A DNA stretch of 31,881 bases from Oligosphaeraceae bacterium. GTDB lineage: Bacteria; Verrucomicrobiota; Lentisphaeria; Oligosphaerales; Oligosphaeraceae. The DNA is taken from NCBI GenBank assembly GCA_012515455.1, contig JAAYYJ010000249.1, forward strand, positions 1 to 31,881. The letters run 5' to 3'. Numbering within the stretch: position 1 is the stretch's first letter; the number at the start of each line of letters is the position of its first letter. Below, one piece after another: positions 1-7,578 of the stretch. A model generated the notes under the pieces. It searched no databases. It was given only the letters and a program-made list of their open reading frames with translations, and was not told the DNA's origin. The translations under genes were made by a program, and so were the position numbers.

Positions 1-323
1 ATGGCATCGCAGACCAGGTCGGTGTTCAGAGCCTCCAGAATCGTCTTGCCGGGCAGAATCTCCGAGGCCATGGCCGCGGAGTGAGTCATGCCGCTGCAGC
101 CCAAAGTCTCGACCAGAGCTTCCTGAATCACACCGTCCTTGACGTTCAGAGTCAGCTTGCAGGCACCCTGCTGGGGCGCACACCAGCCCACACCGTGCGT
201 CAAACCGGAGATGTCTTTGACTTCGCGGACTTTGGTCCACTGTCCTTCCTGCGGAATCGGGGCTGGACCGTGGCAGCAGCCCTGTTTCACACAGCACATG
301 CTATCTACTTCGTGCGTGTTCAT
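1..323 (-). CDS. NifU-like Fe-S cluster assembly scaffold protein, 3' end off window (partial)
   Basis: The first 107 residues are present; the gene runs off the left edge. The protein begins MNTHEVDSMCC and has cysteines at 10, 11, 16, 17, 48, 55, 76 and 105. The segment around 75-100 (LGCSGMTHSAAMASEILPGK) resembles the NifU/IscU N-terminal fold, where a cysteine is followed by small residues and a GKT-like turn. The sequence matches what I remember of the scaffold protein encoded beside the GGGtGRT-motif protein in anaerobes; the window stops before that partner could be seen. Expected role: assembly or transfer of Fe-S clusters in the cytoplasm, fitting a genome with the many Fe-S proteins seen here. 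ATG at 323 is chosen because it matches the family start; an AAGGA lies 13 bases upstream. It is divergent from the permease gene at 571 and has its own candidate promoter at 385-412. Confidence 0.72.
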   Translation of the reverse strand, partial: MNTHEVDSMCCVKQGCCHGPAPIPQEGQWTKVREVKDISGLTHGVGWCAPQQGACKLTLNVKDGVIQEALVETLGCSGMTHSAAMASEILPGKTILEALNTDLVCDA

Positions 324-384
324 GTGGTAATGTCATTCCTTGTTGTAGGTGCATTGCAGGCCAATACGAAAACCGTAATCCTCT

Positions 385-412
385 AATATAAAGCACACGC
401 GCGGTTTTTCAA
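385..412 (-). promoter_or_regulatory. Candidate sigma70-type promoter for the scaffold gene
   Basis: Read on the minus strand there is TTGAAA (407-412), a 16-base spacer, then TATATT (385-390). It sits about 60 bases upstream of the ATG at 323. It is AT-rich compared with the flanking GC-rich DNA. Assignment is by eye only. Confidence 0.5.
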
Positions 413-488
413 GCCAGGCAGCCAAGTTCGCGGCGCTGGCGCTGCGGCGGGATGCAGCGGGATAGGATGGGAAAATGATTGGCGAGGG

Positions 489-517
489 TTGCAAAATTCA
501 TTACGGAAAATTATACT
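489..517 (+). promoter_or_regulatory. Candidate sigma70-type promoter for the permease operon
   Basis: TTGCAA (489-494), a 17-base spacer and TATACT (512-517) lie 54 bases upstream of the GTG start at 571. Together with the minus-strand promoter at 385-412 this makes the 324-570 intergenic region a divergent promoter. Nothing else was recognised there. Confidence 0.6.
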
Positions 518-570
518 ATAAGGTTTACAAGTCAGCAAACCGTAAGGCAACAAACAGACAGGTGGTTTCC

Positions 571-1983
571 GTGAAGGCTTTTCTCGCAATAATGATTCAG
601 ACCATACGTTCCGCAGTGCGTTCGAAAGTCTTTCATGTACTTTTTCTGGTCATCATGCTGGCGGTCTTCCTGCTGCCGACCACGGTTTCAGGGGACGGCA
701 CCGCGGCGGGACTGGTGCAGATTTCCTTGACTTATTCGCTGAATGTGGTGGTGGCCCTGATTTCGACCACCACCTTGTGGCTGGCCTGCTCACTGCTGTC
801 CCGGGAGATCGAGGCCTACAACATCCATCTGGTGGTCAGCAAACCTTGCCCCCGCTGGCTGGTCTGGCTGGGCAAATGGGCCGGAGTCTTTGTCATGCAT
901 GCGGTGATCCTGCTGGTCTCCGCAGCGGTCATTTTTGCCCTGATCAACTGGCGCTTGGGACGGGGCAATTTTTCGGAGGCGGAAATTGCGCGTCTGAAAA
1001 TGGAGACCATGGTGGGCCGCCGGGCGTTTCTGCCCCAGCGGCCGGATTTCGAATCCGAGGTGAATCAGGAGTACCGCCGGCGCCTGGCCAGCGGTGAGCT
1101 GGAAGCGGGACACAATGAAGGCACGGTCAAAGGCGAAATCCGCCGCAGCGTCATCGCCAAGGAAGGCGAAGTCAAGCCCGGTGATATGAAGACCTGGACT
1201 TATCCGAATGTCAGCACCAGCAGTGATGATGATATGCTGTACATCCGCTACCGCATGTACTCCGGCGACAGCACGGATACCAATCAGAAAATGATCCCCT
1301 GTCTCTGGGGATTCCTGCTGCCGGCGGAAAAGAGCCAGGTCAGCGCCCCGTTCGCAATGCAGGATTTCCGGATCGCCGGCGGCAGCTTCCAGGAAATGCC
1401 GGTGCGCGCGGCGGCAGTGGTCGACCGGGAGCAGAATAACCAGGTGGTGCTGCGCTTCGTGAACCTGCCCCAGGAAATGTGGGGCGGCGTGGAGGCCGTT
1501 CCGGCGGTCTTCCAGGCCGCTGACCGGCCGGTAATCCTGTGCCGGGTGGCTGGCTTTTTCAGCAATTACGCCCGCTCGATGGTCCTGGCGCTGTTCCAGA
1601 TCGCCTTCCTGGCCGCCCTGGGCTGTGCGGTCGGGTCGGCATTCTCCACCCCGGTGGCGGCGTTCGCGGCAATCTCCTACCTGGTTATCGGCATGAGTGT
1701 CCAGGCGGCGATCGGTGCGCCTTTGCGCAACGAAGACGGCAGTTACCGCTACAAAAACCTGATGGAGGAGTCGATGCATAAGTTCGCCCAGGTGGTCAGG
1801 GTCCTGGTGGTCTCCGTCGATGACCTGGATGCTACCTCCGATCTGGCTAAAGGCAATCTGGTCGAGTACAGCCGCATCGGCAGGGCGTTCCTGAACCTGA
1901 TCGTGATCCGCACCGGACTCATCGCCGGACTGGGGGTCTGGATTTTAACCAAACGCGAGCTCGGTACGGTAATCAAACGCTGA
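571..1983 (+). CDS. ABC-2 type transporter permease with large extracytoplasmic domain
   Basis: Predicted 470-residue integral membrane protein. Hydrophobic segments lie near residues 19-40 (after a short basic N-terminus), 55-75 and 100-123. Then comes a polar stretch of about 200 residues rich in charged residues, presumably outside the membrane, followed by segments near 335-380 and a last one near 445-465. This is the topology of ABC-2 family permeases in which a periplasmic domain is inserted. I chose GTG at 571, not the upstream ATG at 475, because AGGTGG lies five bases before it and the candidate promoter at 489-517 would lie downstream of the ATG. No ATP-binding gene is adjacent, so the ATPase must be encoded elsewhere. 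The next gene follows after 13 bases. Substrate unknown. Confidence 0.7.
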   Translation: MKAFLAIMIQTIRSAVRSKVFHVLFLVIMLAVFLLPTTVSGDGTAAGLVQISLTYSLNVVVALISTTTLWLACSLLSREIEAYNIHLVVSKPCPRWLVWLGKWAGVFVMHAVILLVSAAVIFALINWRLGRGNFSEAEIARLKMETMVGRRAFLPQRPDFESEVNQEYRRRLASGELEAGHNEGTVKGEIRRSVIAKEGEVKPGDMKTWTYPNVSTSSDDDMLYIRYRMYSGDSTDTNQKMIPCLWGFLLPAEKSQVSAPFAMQDFRIAGGSFQEMPVRAAAVVDREQNNQVVLRFVNLPQEMWGGVEAVPAVFQAADRPVILCRVAGFFSNYARSMVLALFQIAFLAALGCAVGSAFSTPVAAFAAISYLVIGMSVQAAIGAPLRNEDGSYRYKNLMEESMHKFAQVVRVLVVSVDDLDATSDLAKGNLVEYSRIGRAFLNLIVIRTGLIAGLGVWILTKRELGTVIKR

Positions 1984-1996
1984 TAGGAAATATCGC

Positions 1997-3604
1997 ATGA
2001 AGAATCGTTATTGGCCCATTGTTGTTCTCGTCCTGGCCATGGTGGCCATGCTCGGACTGCTGTCGTTTATTCAGGGACGGATGAATGCCATCCGGGTCGA
2101 GAACCATCTGACCGACGTGGACCCCCTGGAAAACGCCCCGCCGCTGGTGGCTTTCACCAGCGTCGCCCTAGGCGGCTTCCGCGGCCTGGTGGGGGACTGG
2201 CTCTGGCTGCGGTCCAGCAAGATGCAGGACGAGGGGAAGTATTTCGAGATGGTGCAGCTGGCCGACTGGATTGTCAAACTGCAGCCGCGCTTCACCGGTT
2301 CGCATGCATTCCTGGCCTGGAATATGGCCTACAACGTCTCGGTGACCTTCACCAGCTTCGAAGACCGCTGGCGCTGGGTTAAACGCGGCATCGAGCTAAT
2401 CCGGGATGAGGCCCTGGAATTCAACCCCGGGGACCCGGAACTGTTCCGGCAGCTGGGCTGGATTTACCAGCATAAGATGGGCAAGGACCTCGATGACGCC
2501 AACCGCTACTACAAGACCGAATTCGCCAAAGAGATGATCCGGCTCTTCGGTGATTATTACGGCCAGTGGGAAATAATTCAGAAAGCGCCTCTGGAAGAGA
2601 GTAAACTCAAGGCGGTGCTGGAAAATCAGCCCGAGTTCTGGAATATCCTGGCCGCCAACGGCTATAAGAATTTCCTGGAGTTCGAGCAGGAGTTCCGGAA
2701 TCTGGCGGTCATCCCCGAGAAGGTCTCCAGGCAGCTGCAGGAAGCCGGCATCAAGGAACCGGTGGAACTCTGTTTGCGCCATCGCTGGATGGTCAACAAA
2801 TATCGCCTCGAGCCGAAATGGCTGCTGAAGCTCAATGACCGTTACGGCAATCTGGAATGGCGCCTGCCGGAAGCGCACGCCATCTACTGGGCTGAGCGCG
2901 GCAAGGAGAAATGGCATTCCGCCATCGATACCTTCAAACGCCTGAGCTGCGACCGGATGATCTTCCAATCCCTGAACAACGCCTTCCAGATGGGGCGTCT
3001 GGTCTACCTGAAGGACATCGAACACCTGGAAATGACCCCGAATATCAGCCTGGTGGATGCCGTTGACAAAGCCTACCGCGACGTGCAGGAATATTACGAG
3101 GAGAGTCACGTCGAAGGCGCGTATGTGAATTTCCTGGTCGATGCGGTGGTCTGTCTGTACAAGTTCGGGGAAAAGAGCAAAGCCAAAGAATACATCGACA
3201 AAGGCCGGGCCCTGAACCCCGGGCGCTTCAAGCTGAACCTGGAGGAGTTCGTGCTCCAGGAGCTGGCCGAAGATATGGAAGCGGCATCCTATCAGCACGC
3301 CCAGGGCACAGTGCAGGGATATCTGCTCCAGGCATATTACCAGCTGGCTATCGAGGAACAGGAAACCGCCGAAAGCTACGTGGTCATCGCCAAACAACTC
3401 TATGACCACTACCAGCGCTTCGTCGAAGGGACCGAAAAAAGACGCGGACTGCCCCCCTGGGAGCAGATGCAGAAGACCAGCCTGATGCTCGCCAAACAGC
3501 GATTCCCCGAACCCCTGGCCCGGAGACTGGAAGAAATCCTCCCCCGTTCCGACGAGAAATTCATCCCCGCGGCCGGGGAGATTGCCGCGCCGGTGGTGAA
3601 GTGA
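1997..3604 (+). CDS. Membrane-anchored helical-repeat (TPR-like) protein, function unknown
   Basis: 535-residue protein with one N-terminal hydrophobic segment (about residues 5-25) and no lipobox, so it is probably anchored in the inner membrane with the rest outside. The remainder is rich in aromatic and charged residues with helical hairpins that resemble tetratricopeptide repeats, for example around 70-115 (ADWIVKLQPRFTGSHAFLAW) and 340-420 (DKAYRDVQEYYEESHVEGAY). There is a GGFRGLVGDWLWLRS segment near 60. AGGAAA lies upstream of the ATG. The gene follows the ABC-2 permease closely and the pair ends at the terminator at 3611-3652, so the two probably work together; that is inference. I do not recognise a named family. 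Confidence 0.68.
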   Translation: MKNRYWPIVVLVLAMVAMLGLLSFIQGRMNAIRVENHLTDVDPLENAPPLVAFTSVALGGFRGLVGDWLWLRSSKMQDEGKYFEMVQLADWIVKLQPRFTGSHAFLAWNMAYNVSVTFTSFEDRWRWVKRGIELIRDEALEFNPGDPELFRQLGWIYQHKMGKDLDDANRYYKTEFAKEMIRLFGDYYGQWEIIQKAPLEESKLKAVLENQPEFWNILAANGYKNFLEFEQEFRNLAVIPEKVSRQLQEAGIKEPVELCLRHRWMVNKYRLEPKWLLKLNDRYGNLEWRLPEAHAIYWAERGKEKWHSAIDTFKRLSCDRMIFQSLNNAFQMGRLVYLKDIEHLEMTPNISLVDAVDKAYRDVQEYYEESHVEGAYVNFLVDAVVCLYKFGEKSKAKEYIDKGRALNPGRFKLNLEEFVLQELAEDMEAASYQHAQGTVQGYLLQAYYQLAIEEQETAESYVVIAKQLYDHYQRFVEGTEKRRGLPPWEQMQKTSLMLAKQRFPEPLARRLEEILPRSDEKFIPAAGEIAAPVVK

Positions 3605-3610
3605 TTCCCG

Positions 3611-3652
3611 GCCGTGCCCCGCTGCCCCCGCGGCAGCAGGGCACGGCTTTTT
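3611..3652 (+). terminator. Strong intrinsic terminator after the permease / helical-repeat pair
   Basis: GCCGTGCCC (3611-3619) pairs with GGGCACGGC (3639-3647). After one mismatch GCTGCC (3621-3626) pairs with GGCAGC (3632-3637) around a five-base loop. The 15-bp stem is followed directly by TTTTT (3648-3652). It starts six bases after the stop codon at 3604. Confidence 0.88.
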
Positions 3653-3683
3653 GCCCCTGTAAAACCCAGAATGCGGATGTAAC

Positions 3684-4451
3684 ATGATTCCATTGCCAGC
3701 TACAGTACAGGTGTTCGTTCCGGCTGTGCTCTCCACTTCGGCAGAGGAGGCCGCCAGTCTCCGCCTGCTGGGCAGCAGCCAGGCCCTGCAGGAGTTCCTG
3801 AGCGAGGGCGGGCCACTGATGTTCGTGATCATCGCTTTCGGATTCCTGGCCTTGCTGCTGTTCCTGGAGCGCTTGTTGCTCTTCCACCGGACCAAGGTCG
3901 ACACCAACGAGCTGCTGCGCGGATTGATGAACCATTTGCGCAACGGCAATGTCCGGGAGGCAGTGGCCAATTGCGACAACAAGACCGGCCCAGTCGGGGA
4001 GGTCATCCGCACTGCCATCGAACGCTGGGATGAGGGCGAGGCCAAAATCCGTTATGCGGTGGATGAGTCCATCCGCCTGATCATCGGCCGGCTGGAGCGC
4101 AATATGAAGCTTCTCTCCTGCATCGGCAATATCGCGCCAGTGCTGGGGCTGCTGGGCACGCTGTTCAAAATGATGGGCATTTTTGAGAAGATCAAGGCCG
4201 CGGGCGGGCAGTTCATTTCCATCCCCGATCTGAGCGGGTATATCCGCGGCACTCTCTACTGCACCGCCGCCGGGCTGCTGGTGTCAGTGCTGGCATACTT
4301 GTGCTATTTCATCCTGCTGGAAAAAATCAACTGGATTATCCAGGAGATGCACAAGGCCGCTTCCGAGATCGTGTTCTTTCTCAGCAGCAACCAGACCGGG
4401 CGGGGACTGCCTGAGGTCGAAGAGGCTACGGACTCCCCGACGGAAAACTGA
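3684..4451 (+). CDS. exbB: ExbB/TolQ/MotA-family proton channel protein
   Basis: 255-residue inner-membrane protein with the ExbB/TolQ layout: TM1 about 46-62 ending in LER, a cytoplasmic stretch 65-140, TM2 about 145-165 (GNIAPVLGLLGTLFKMM) and TM3 about 189-211 (YCTAAGLLVSVLAYLCYF). The polar channel threonines of the family appear conserved (T159 in GLLGT and T194 in CTAAG). In the family, an ExbB pentamer surrounds ExbD helices and uses the proton motive force to drive TonB or TolA. The first 40 residues extend beyond a minimal ExbB. The gene starts only 31 bases after a terminator and is followed six bases later by exbD. Whether it acts in TonB- or Tol-type transport cannot be decided here; the symbol marks the family only. 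Confidence 0.85.
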   Translation: MIPLPATVQVFVPAVLSTSAEEAASLRLLGSSQALQEFLSEGGPLMFVIIAFGFLALLLFLERLLLFHRTKVDTNELLRGLMNHLRNGNVREAVANCDNKTGPVGEVIRTAIERWDEGEAKIRYAVDESIRLIIGRLERNMKLLSCIGNIAPVLGLLGTLFKMMGIFEKIKAAGGQFISIPDLSGYIRGTLYCTAAGLLVSVLAYLCYFILLEKINWIIQEMHKAASEIVFFLSSNQTGRGLPEVEEATDSPTEN

Positions 4452-4457
4452 GGCGCT

Positions 4458-4949
4458 ATGCAGCAATGGACTACCAGCCTGAATAAGATGCCCGGCATTT
4501 TCCCAGCTTTGGTGGGATTGCTGAATCTGTTTTTTATCCTGCTGATTATGATTATGATCAGCAACAGCTTGGTATTCTGGTCCGGAATCAAGGTCGAGAC
4601 CTCCCTGTCGCTGCCCACCCTTACCTCCCTGGACCTGGAGGCGGCCGATAAATACATCCTGACTGTTGTGTCGGCAGACGAGCTGTTCTTCAATGACAAG
4701 CGCCTGCAACTCGAGGACCTCAACAACGCTTTCTCCAGCTTGTTGAGCAGCAACAGCGCTGGGCGGGAGAACGCCCTTACCCGGCAGAAGCCCATGATTA
4801 TTGTCTGGGCCGACAAGAAAATCACCTACGAGACCATCGCCCAGGTGGTGGATATCGCCCGCCGCAACGGCTTGAATATATACCTGGCCGCCAACAGCCC
4901 CGGGCGGGATGTCAGCCGGCAGTTCTCCCCGCGAGGCACCCCGCCATGA
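4458..4949 (+). CDS. exbD: ExbD/TolR-family protein with Asn in place of the transmembrane Asp
   Basis: 163-residue protein with a cytoplasmic N-terminus, a single TM helix at about 14-38 and a periplasmic domain with the GIKVETSLSLP segment that follows the helix in ExbD/TolR. The C-terminal region (AQVVDIARRNGLNIYLAA) matches the ExbD pattern of a final helix and strand. Aligning FILLIMIMISNSLVF with the usual FLLLIFFMLTSSFV places N23 (codon AAT) where the family has the invariant aspartate (D25 of E. coli ExbD). That residue is thought to carry protons, so this is unusual. GAGG precedes the ATG. The stop overlaps the next start by four bases (ATGA). A start error does not explain the substitution, since the residue is well inside the gene. 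Confidence 0.8.
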   Translation: MQQWTTSLNKMPGIFPALVGLLNLFFILLIMIMISNSLVFWSGIKVETSLSLPTLTSLDLEAADKYILTVVSADELFFNDKRLQLEDLNNAFSSLLSSNSAGRENALTRQKPMIIVWADKKITYETIAQVVDIARRNGLNIYLAANSPGRDVSRQFSPRGTPP

Positions 4950-5857
4950 ACACCCGGCCCCGGTCAGCACAAATGCCGTTCCTGGAGCGGGGCTGGTGCC
5001 GCTTCCTGCTGGCATTTGCCCTGATCAGCCTGCTGCATCTGCCCCTCTATTTCCTGGAACTGCCGGTTCAGACCAGCGCCCCACTACCCGGCCGGAAGGA
5101 ATTCCTGCCCGTGGTCAATCTCAGCTTGGCCGCCCCGAACCCAGCCGCCCGCAAAACTGTGCTCTTCCTGCGCGAACTGGAACGCTGGGCCCGCATTGCC
5201 GACCCGAGGCTGTCAGTGCTGCCCAATCTACGGACCGGATTCTCCAAATTCGCCTCCCCGCCGGCTGAATTCCCGCCACCGGAGTTGCCGCAGTGGACGC
5301 TGCCTTTCGAGTTCTGGCCGCAGCAGAATGACTACGGGCGCGATCCGGACATCCGGGGGCTGCCGCTGGCAGAGCTGATCTGGCAGGAGTGGAACCGCCA
5401 CACCAGCATCACCCTGCCGCCGAAGCCGCCCATGGTCGCGCCCACCGGGGCATTCTGGACCGTGGTAGGGGTGGGGCCGTTGCGCGATACGCCCGAGCTG
5501 CAGCCCGCGAACTGGTATGCAGACCCGGTGTATCTGGCCGAGCAGGCACTGCTGCAGCGCTCGACTATTCTGGAGGTTGGTGTGCTGCCGCACCCCGAAG
5601 GGCAGTGGCAGAGCCCCGCCCCCCGGGGCCTGCCGAGAGTGCAGGTCCGACAGTCCAGTGGCAGCCGCAAACTTGACGCCCTGGCCATGCAGGCGGTCCA
5701 GGCGTTTATCCAAAAGCAGCGCCGGGATAACCCCGTCGCCAGCAAGAAGGCTGACGCAGGGCGGAACTGGCTGCTGAAAATCGACTGGCGTTTCCCTCCT
5801 GCCCAGGCAGTGTCAGAAGCGGCGGGGCCGCAGAGCAGCCCCGGGAAACCCGAATAA
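4946..5857 (+). CDS. TonB-like periplasm-spanning protein
   Basis: 303 residues. A basic N-terminus is followed by one TM helix at about 20-40 (FLLAFALISLLHLPLYFLEL) holding serine 28 and histidine 31, reminiscent of the Ser/His pair in the TonB membrane anchor. A proline-rich middle follows (about 95-165), and then a C-terminal region (about 205-290) with the pattern of a TonB C-terminal domain: ILEVGVLPHPEG, a strand ending in RVQVRQSSGSRKLDALAMQA and a final KIDWRF strand. With exbB and exbD directly upstream, it is likely the energised partner that contacts outer-membrane receptors. No receptor gene is present in the window. The start overlaps the exbD stop (ATGA), indicating translational coupling. 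Confidence 0.7.
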   Translation: MNTRPRSAQMPFLERGWCRFLLAFALISLLHLPLYFLELPVQTSAPLPGRKEFLPVVNLSLAAPNPAARKTVLFLRELERWARIADPRLSVLPNLRTGFSKFASPPAEFPPPELPQWTLPFEFWPQQNDYGRDPDIRGLPLAELIWQEWNRHTSITLPPKPPMVAPTGAFWTVVGVGPLRDTPELQPANWYADPVYLAEQALLQRSTILEVGVLPHPEGQWQSPAPRGLPRVQVRQSSGSRKLDALAMQAVQAFIQKQRRDNPVASKKADAGRNWLLKIDWRFPPAQAVSEAAGPQSSPGKPE

Positions 5858-5869
5858 CCGCGAGCAGAT

Positions 5870-6121
5870 ATGAATTTCATGATCAATATCGCCGACGGGA
5901 TGATGATCTACACCCTGGTGCTGATCAGCATCCTGGCGCTGCTGTACATCCTCGAGCGTTTCCGGCAGAATAACTGCGAGTGGGAGCTCTCACGCTCACA
6001 ACTGATGGTGTGCAAAAAATGCGGCCGGGTTTTCTTAGTCAAGCGCCTGGAACGCAGCCGGCAATGCCCGGAGTGCGGCCATGCCGCCAGCCGTTTCCGG
6101 ATTCCGCGTACGGGAGTGTAA
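5870..6121 (+). CDS. Small membrane protein with a C-terminal zinc ribbon
   Basis: 83 residues. A single hydrophobic helix spans about 11-28. The soluble tail contains two CxxC pairs (C48/C51 and C66/C69) spaced like a zinc ribbon. The protein is not recognised as a named family. It lies 12 bases after the tonB-like gene and its stop (TAA) is four bases before the rsmD start, so it is co-transcribed with both. The proximity of a zinc ribbon and a TM helix suggests a small regulatory or assembly subunit of the Exb/TonB machine. That is a guess. ATG 5870 is used; ATG 5879 is a possible alternative. Confidence 0.65.
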   Translation: MNFMINIADGMMIYTLVLISILALLYILERFRQNNCEWELSRSQLMVCKKCGRVFLVKRLERSRQCPECGHAASRFRIPRTGV

Positions 6122-6125
6122 TGCT

Positions 6126-6716
6126 ATGCGTATCATCAGCGGCAAGGCCCGCAGCATCCGGCTCCAGGCCCCTCCCGGCAGCGCACTGAGACCGACCGAA
6201 GACCGGGTCAAAGAGGCGCTGTTCGCTTCTTTGGGCGACCTCAGCGCTAAAACCGTCCTGGACCTCTTCGCCGGCAGCGGCGCACTGGGCCTGGAGGCGC
6301 TAAGCCGCGGCGCCGGAACCGTGCTGATGCTGGAAAAAAATCCCGCCCACATGCGTTGTATTGAGCAAAATCTGGCCGTCGTGCGGAAAGCCGTCGGTCT
6401 GGCCTGCGGGCAGGTGCACCTTGTGACCGCGGATGCCCAGCACACCAGCCGGGTGCTGGCGGATTGGTCGGGGAAGTGCGCTGTGATTCTGGCTGATCCG
6501 CCCTACAACCCGCCGCCGGGTGCCTTCGGCGGTGCAGCCCTGCTGCAGCAGCCGGAATTCGCCGCCTGGGCCGGCCCGGATTGCCTGCTAGTCCTGGAGC
6601 ATCAGTTCGGTGAGGATTTGCCCCTGTTCCCGCGCTCAGCGTGGCACCTGCTGCGCCAGAAACGCTTCGGCATTAGAGCGCTGTCTTATCTGCGCCAGGA
6701 GGACAGACCCAGCTGA
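6126..6716 (+). CDS. rsmD: 16S rRNA (guanine(966)-N(2))-methyltransferase RsmD
   Basis: 196-residue SAM-dependent methyltransferase. The start MRIISGKARS, the LRPTEDRVKEALFASLG segment, the SAM-binding VLDLFAGSGALGLEALSRGA loop (about 44-62) and the catalytic DPPY tetrad (in ILADPPYN, about 122-130) are hallmarks of RsmD, which methylates G966 of 16S rRNA during small-subunit assembly. ATG 6126 is chosen over the longer frame from 6081 because it gives the family N-terminus and does not run through the upstream gene. The last 44 bases overlap, tail to tail, the hydrolase gene on the other strand. Confidence 0.93.
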   Translation: MRIISGKARSIRLQAPPGSALRPTEDRVKEALFASLGDLSAKTVLDLFAGSGALGLEALSRGAGTVLMLEKNPAHMRCIEQNLAVVRKAVGLACGQVHLVTADAQHTSRVLADWSGKCAVILADPPYNPPPGAFGGAALLQQPEFAAWAGPDCLLVLEHQFGEDLPLFPRSAWHLLRQKRFGIRALSYLRQEDRPS

Positions 6717-7575
6717 ACAGTTCGGTCGAGCCCGGGGCCTTGCTCCAGTCAATCTGCAGGCTGCTCTCCCCACAGGGCAGAAGCACCTGACTGCCGGACT
6801 GAAAATCATCCGGGCCGGCGCGGTCCGGGGTTGCCAGCAGTGCGGGCAGCATGGCCAGGAAAGCCTCTTTTTTGCTGATTGCCGGCGCCAGGCTGTGCCC
6901 GCCCCCGGCATAATATTTGAGAGTATAAGTCTTGTATAGGTTCTGCAGGCGTTTCTCCAGGCGGCCGGCGTGCTGTTCGCAGTTGACATTTTCATCTGCG
7001 GTGCCGTGTTCCAGGAAGAGCGGGCATTGAATCATCGCCGCATGTGCGCAGACATCCCGGGCAGACAGTTCTGCCGGGCTGAAGCAGCGTCCGCAGAGGT
7101 CGATTTTAGGCTGATCCAGGCTGGTCATGCCGCTGGAAGAATATACTGCGGTGAAAGTGTTCGGTGCGAAGATGGCGCTCAGCAGCGCGATATGCCCGCC
7201 CTGGCTGCCGCCGTAATGGAAAATGCGGCGGCGGTTCAGCTGCGGGTACATGGGCAGAATCTGGCGCAGGCTGTTCAGCACATCGAACACTTGCAGGAAG
7301 CTCCCGTCATAGGGGACATCGTAGCCAACCCCGGTCACCGGATCGAAGTCCAGGCCGCTCTGGCGATATTCGCTGGCCAGACAGAGCAGATCATGCTGCT
7401 CCGCAACCGCGGACATGAAATCCAGGTAGCGCAGGCGGCTCCAGCCCCAACCGTGCGAGAAGAGCATCACCCCGGTGGACGCCCGGATGACTTCCGGTGC
7501 AATCACCAGGGTCGTGATGGGCTTGGGATAATTCCGGGTGTTGACGCTGGGCAGCACGATTTCATAACGTTGCAT
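6673..7575 (-). CDS. Alpha/beta hydrolase family protein (DUF2920-like)
   Basis: 300-residue cytoplasmic protein with an alpha/beta-hydrolase signature: an oxyanion-hole HGWG (41-44), nucleophile elbow YGGSQGGH with S124, a candidate acid D194 in EHGTADENV and a base H227 in YAGGGHS. The order and spacing fit a serine esterase or peptidase-like hydrolase. The overall pattern reminds me of the DUF2920 family; the substrate is unknown. It starts three bases after the aldo/keto reductase stop, with AAGGAA as ribosome site, so the two genes are coupled. The last 44 bases are shared with rsmD on the opposite strand. Confidence 0.75.
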   Translation of the reverse strand: MQRYEIVLPSVNTRNYPKPITTLVIAPEVIRASTGVMLFSHGWGWSRLRYLDFMSAVAEQHDLLCLASEYRQSGLDFDPVTGVGYDVPYDGSFLQVFDVLNSLRQILPMYPQLNRRRIFHYGGSQGGHIALLSAIFAPNTFTAVYSSSGMTSLDQPKIDLCGRCFSPAELSARDVCAHAAMIQCPLFLEHGTADENVNCEQHAGRLEKRLQNLYKTYTLKYYAGGGHSLAPAISKKEAFLAMLPALLATPDRAGPDDFQSGSQVLLPCGESSLQIDWSKAPGSTELFSWVCPPGADKTAL

Positions 7576-7578
7576 AAG

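Noticed and set aside
790..1779. 329-codon minus-strand open frame
   Set aside because: Antisense shadow of the ABC-2 permease with His/Asp/Arg-rich low-complexity translation.
2396..4045. 549-codon minus-strand open frame
   Set aside because: Crosses two real plus-strand genes and a strong terminator; low-complexity translation.
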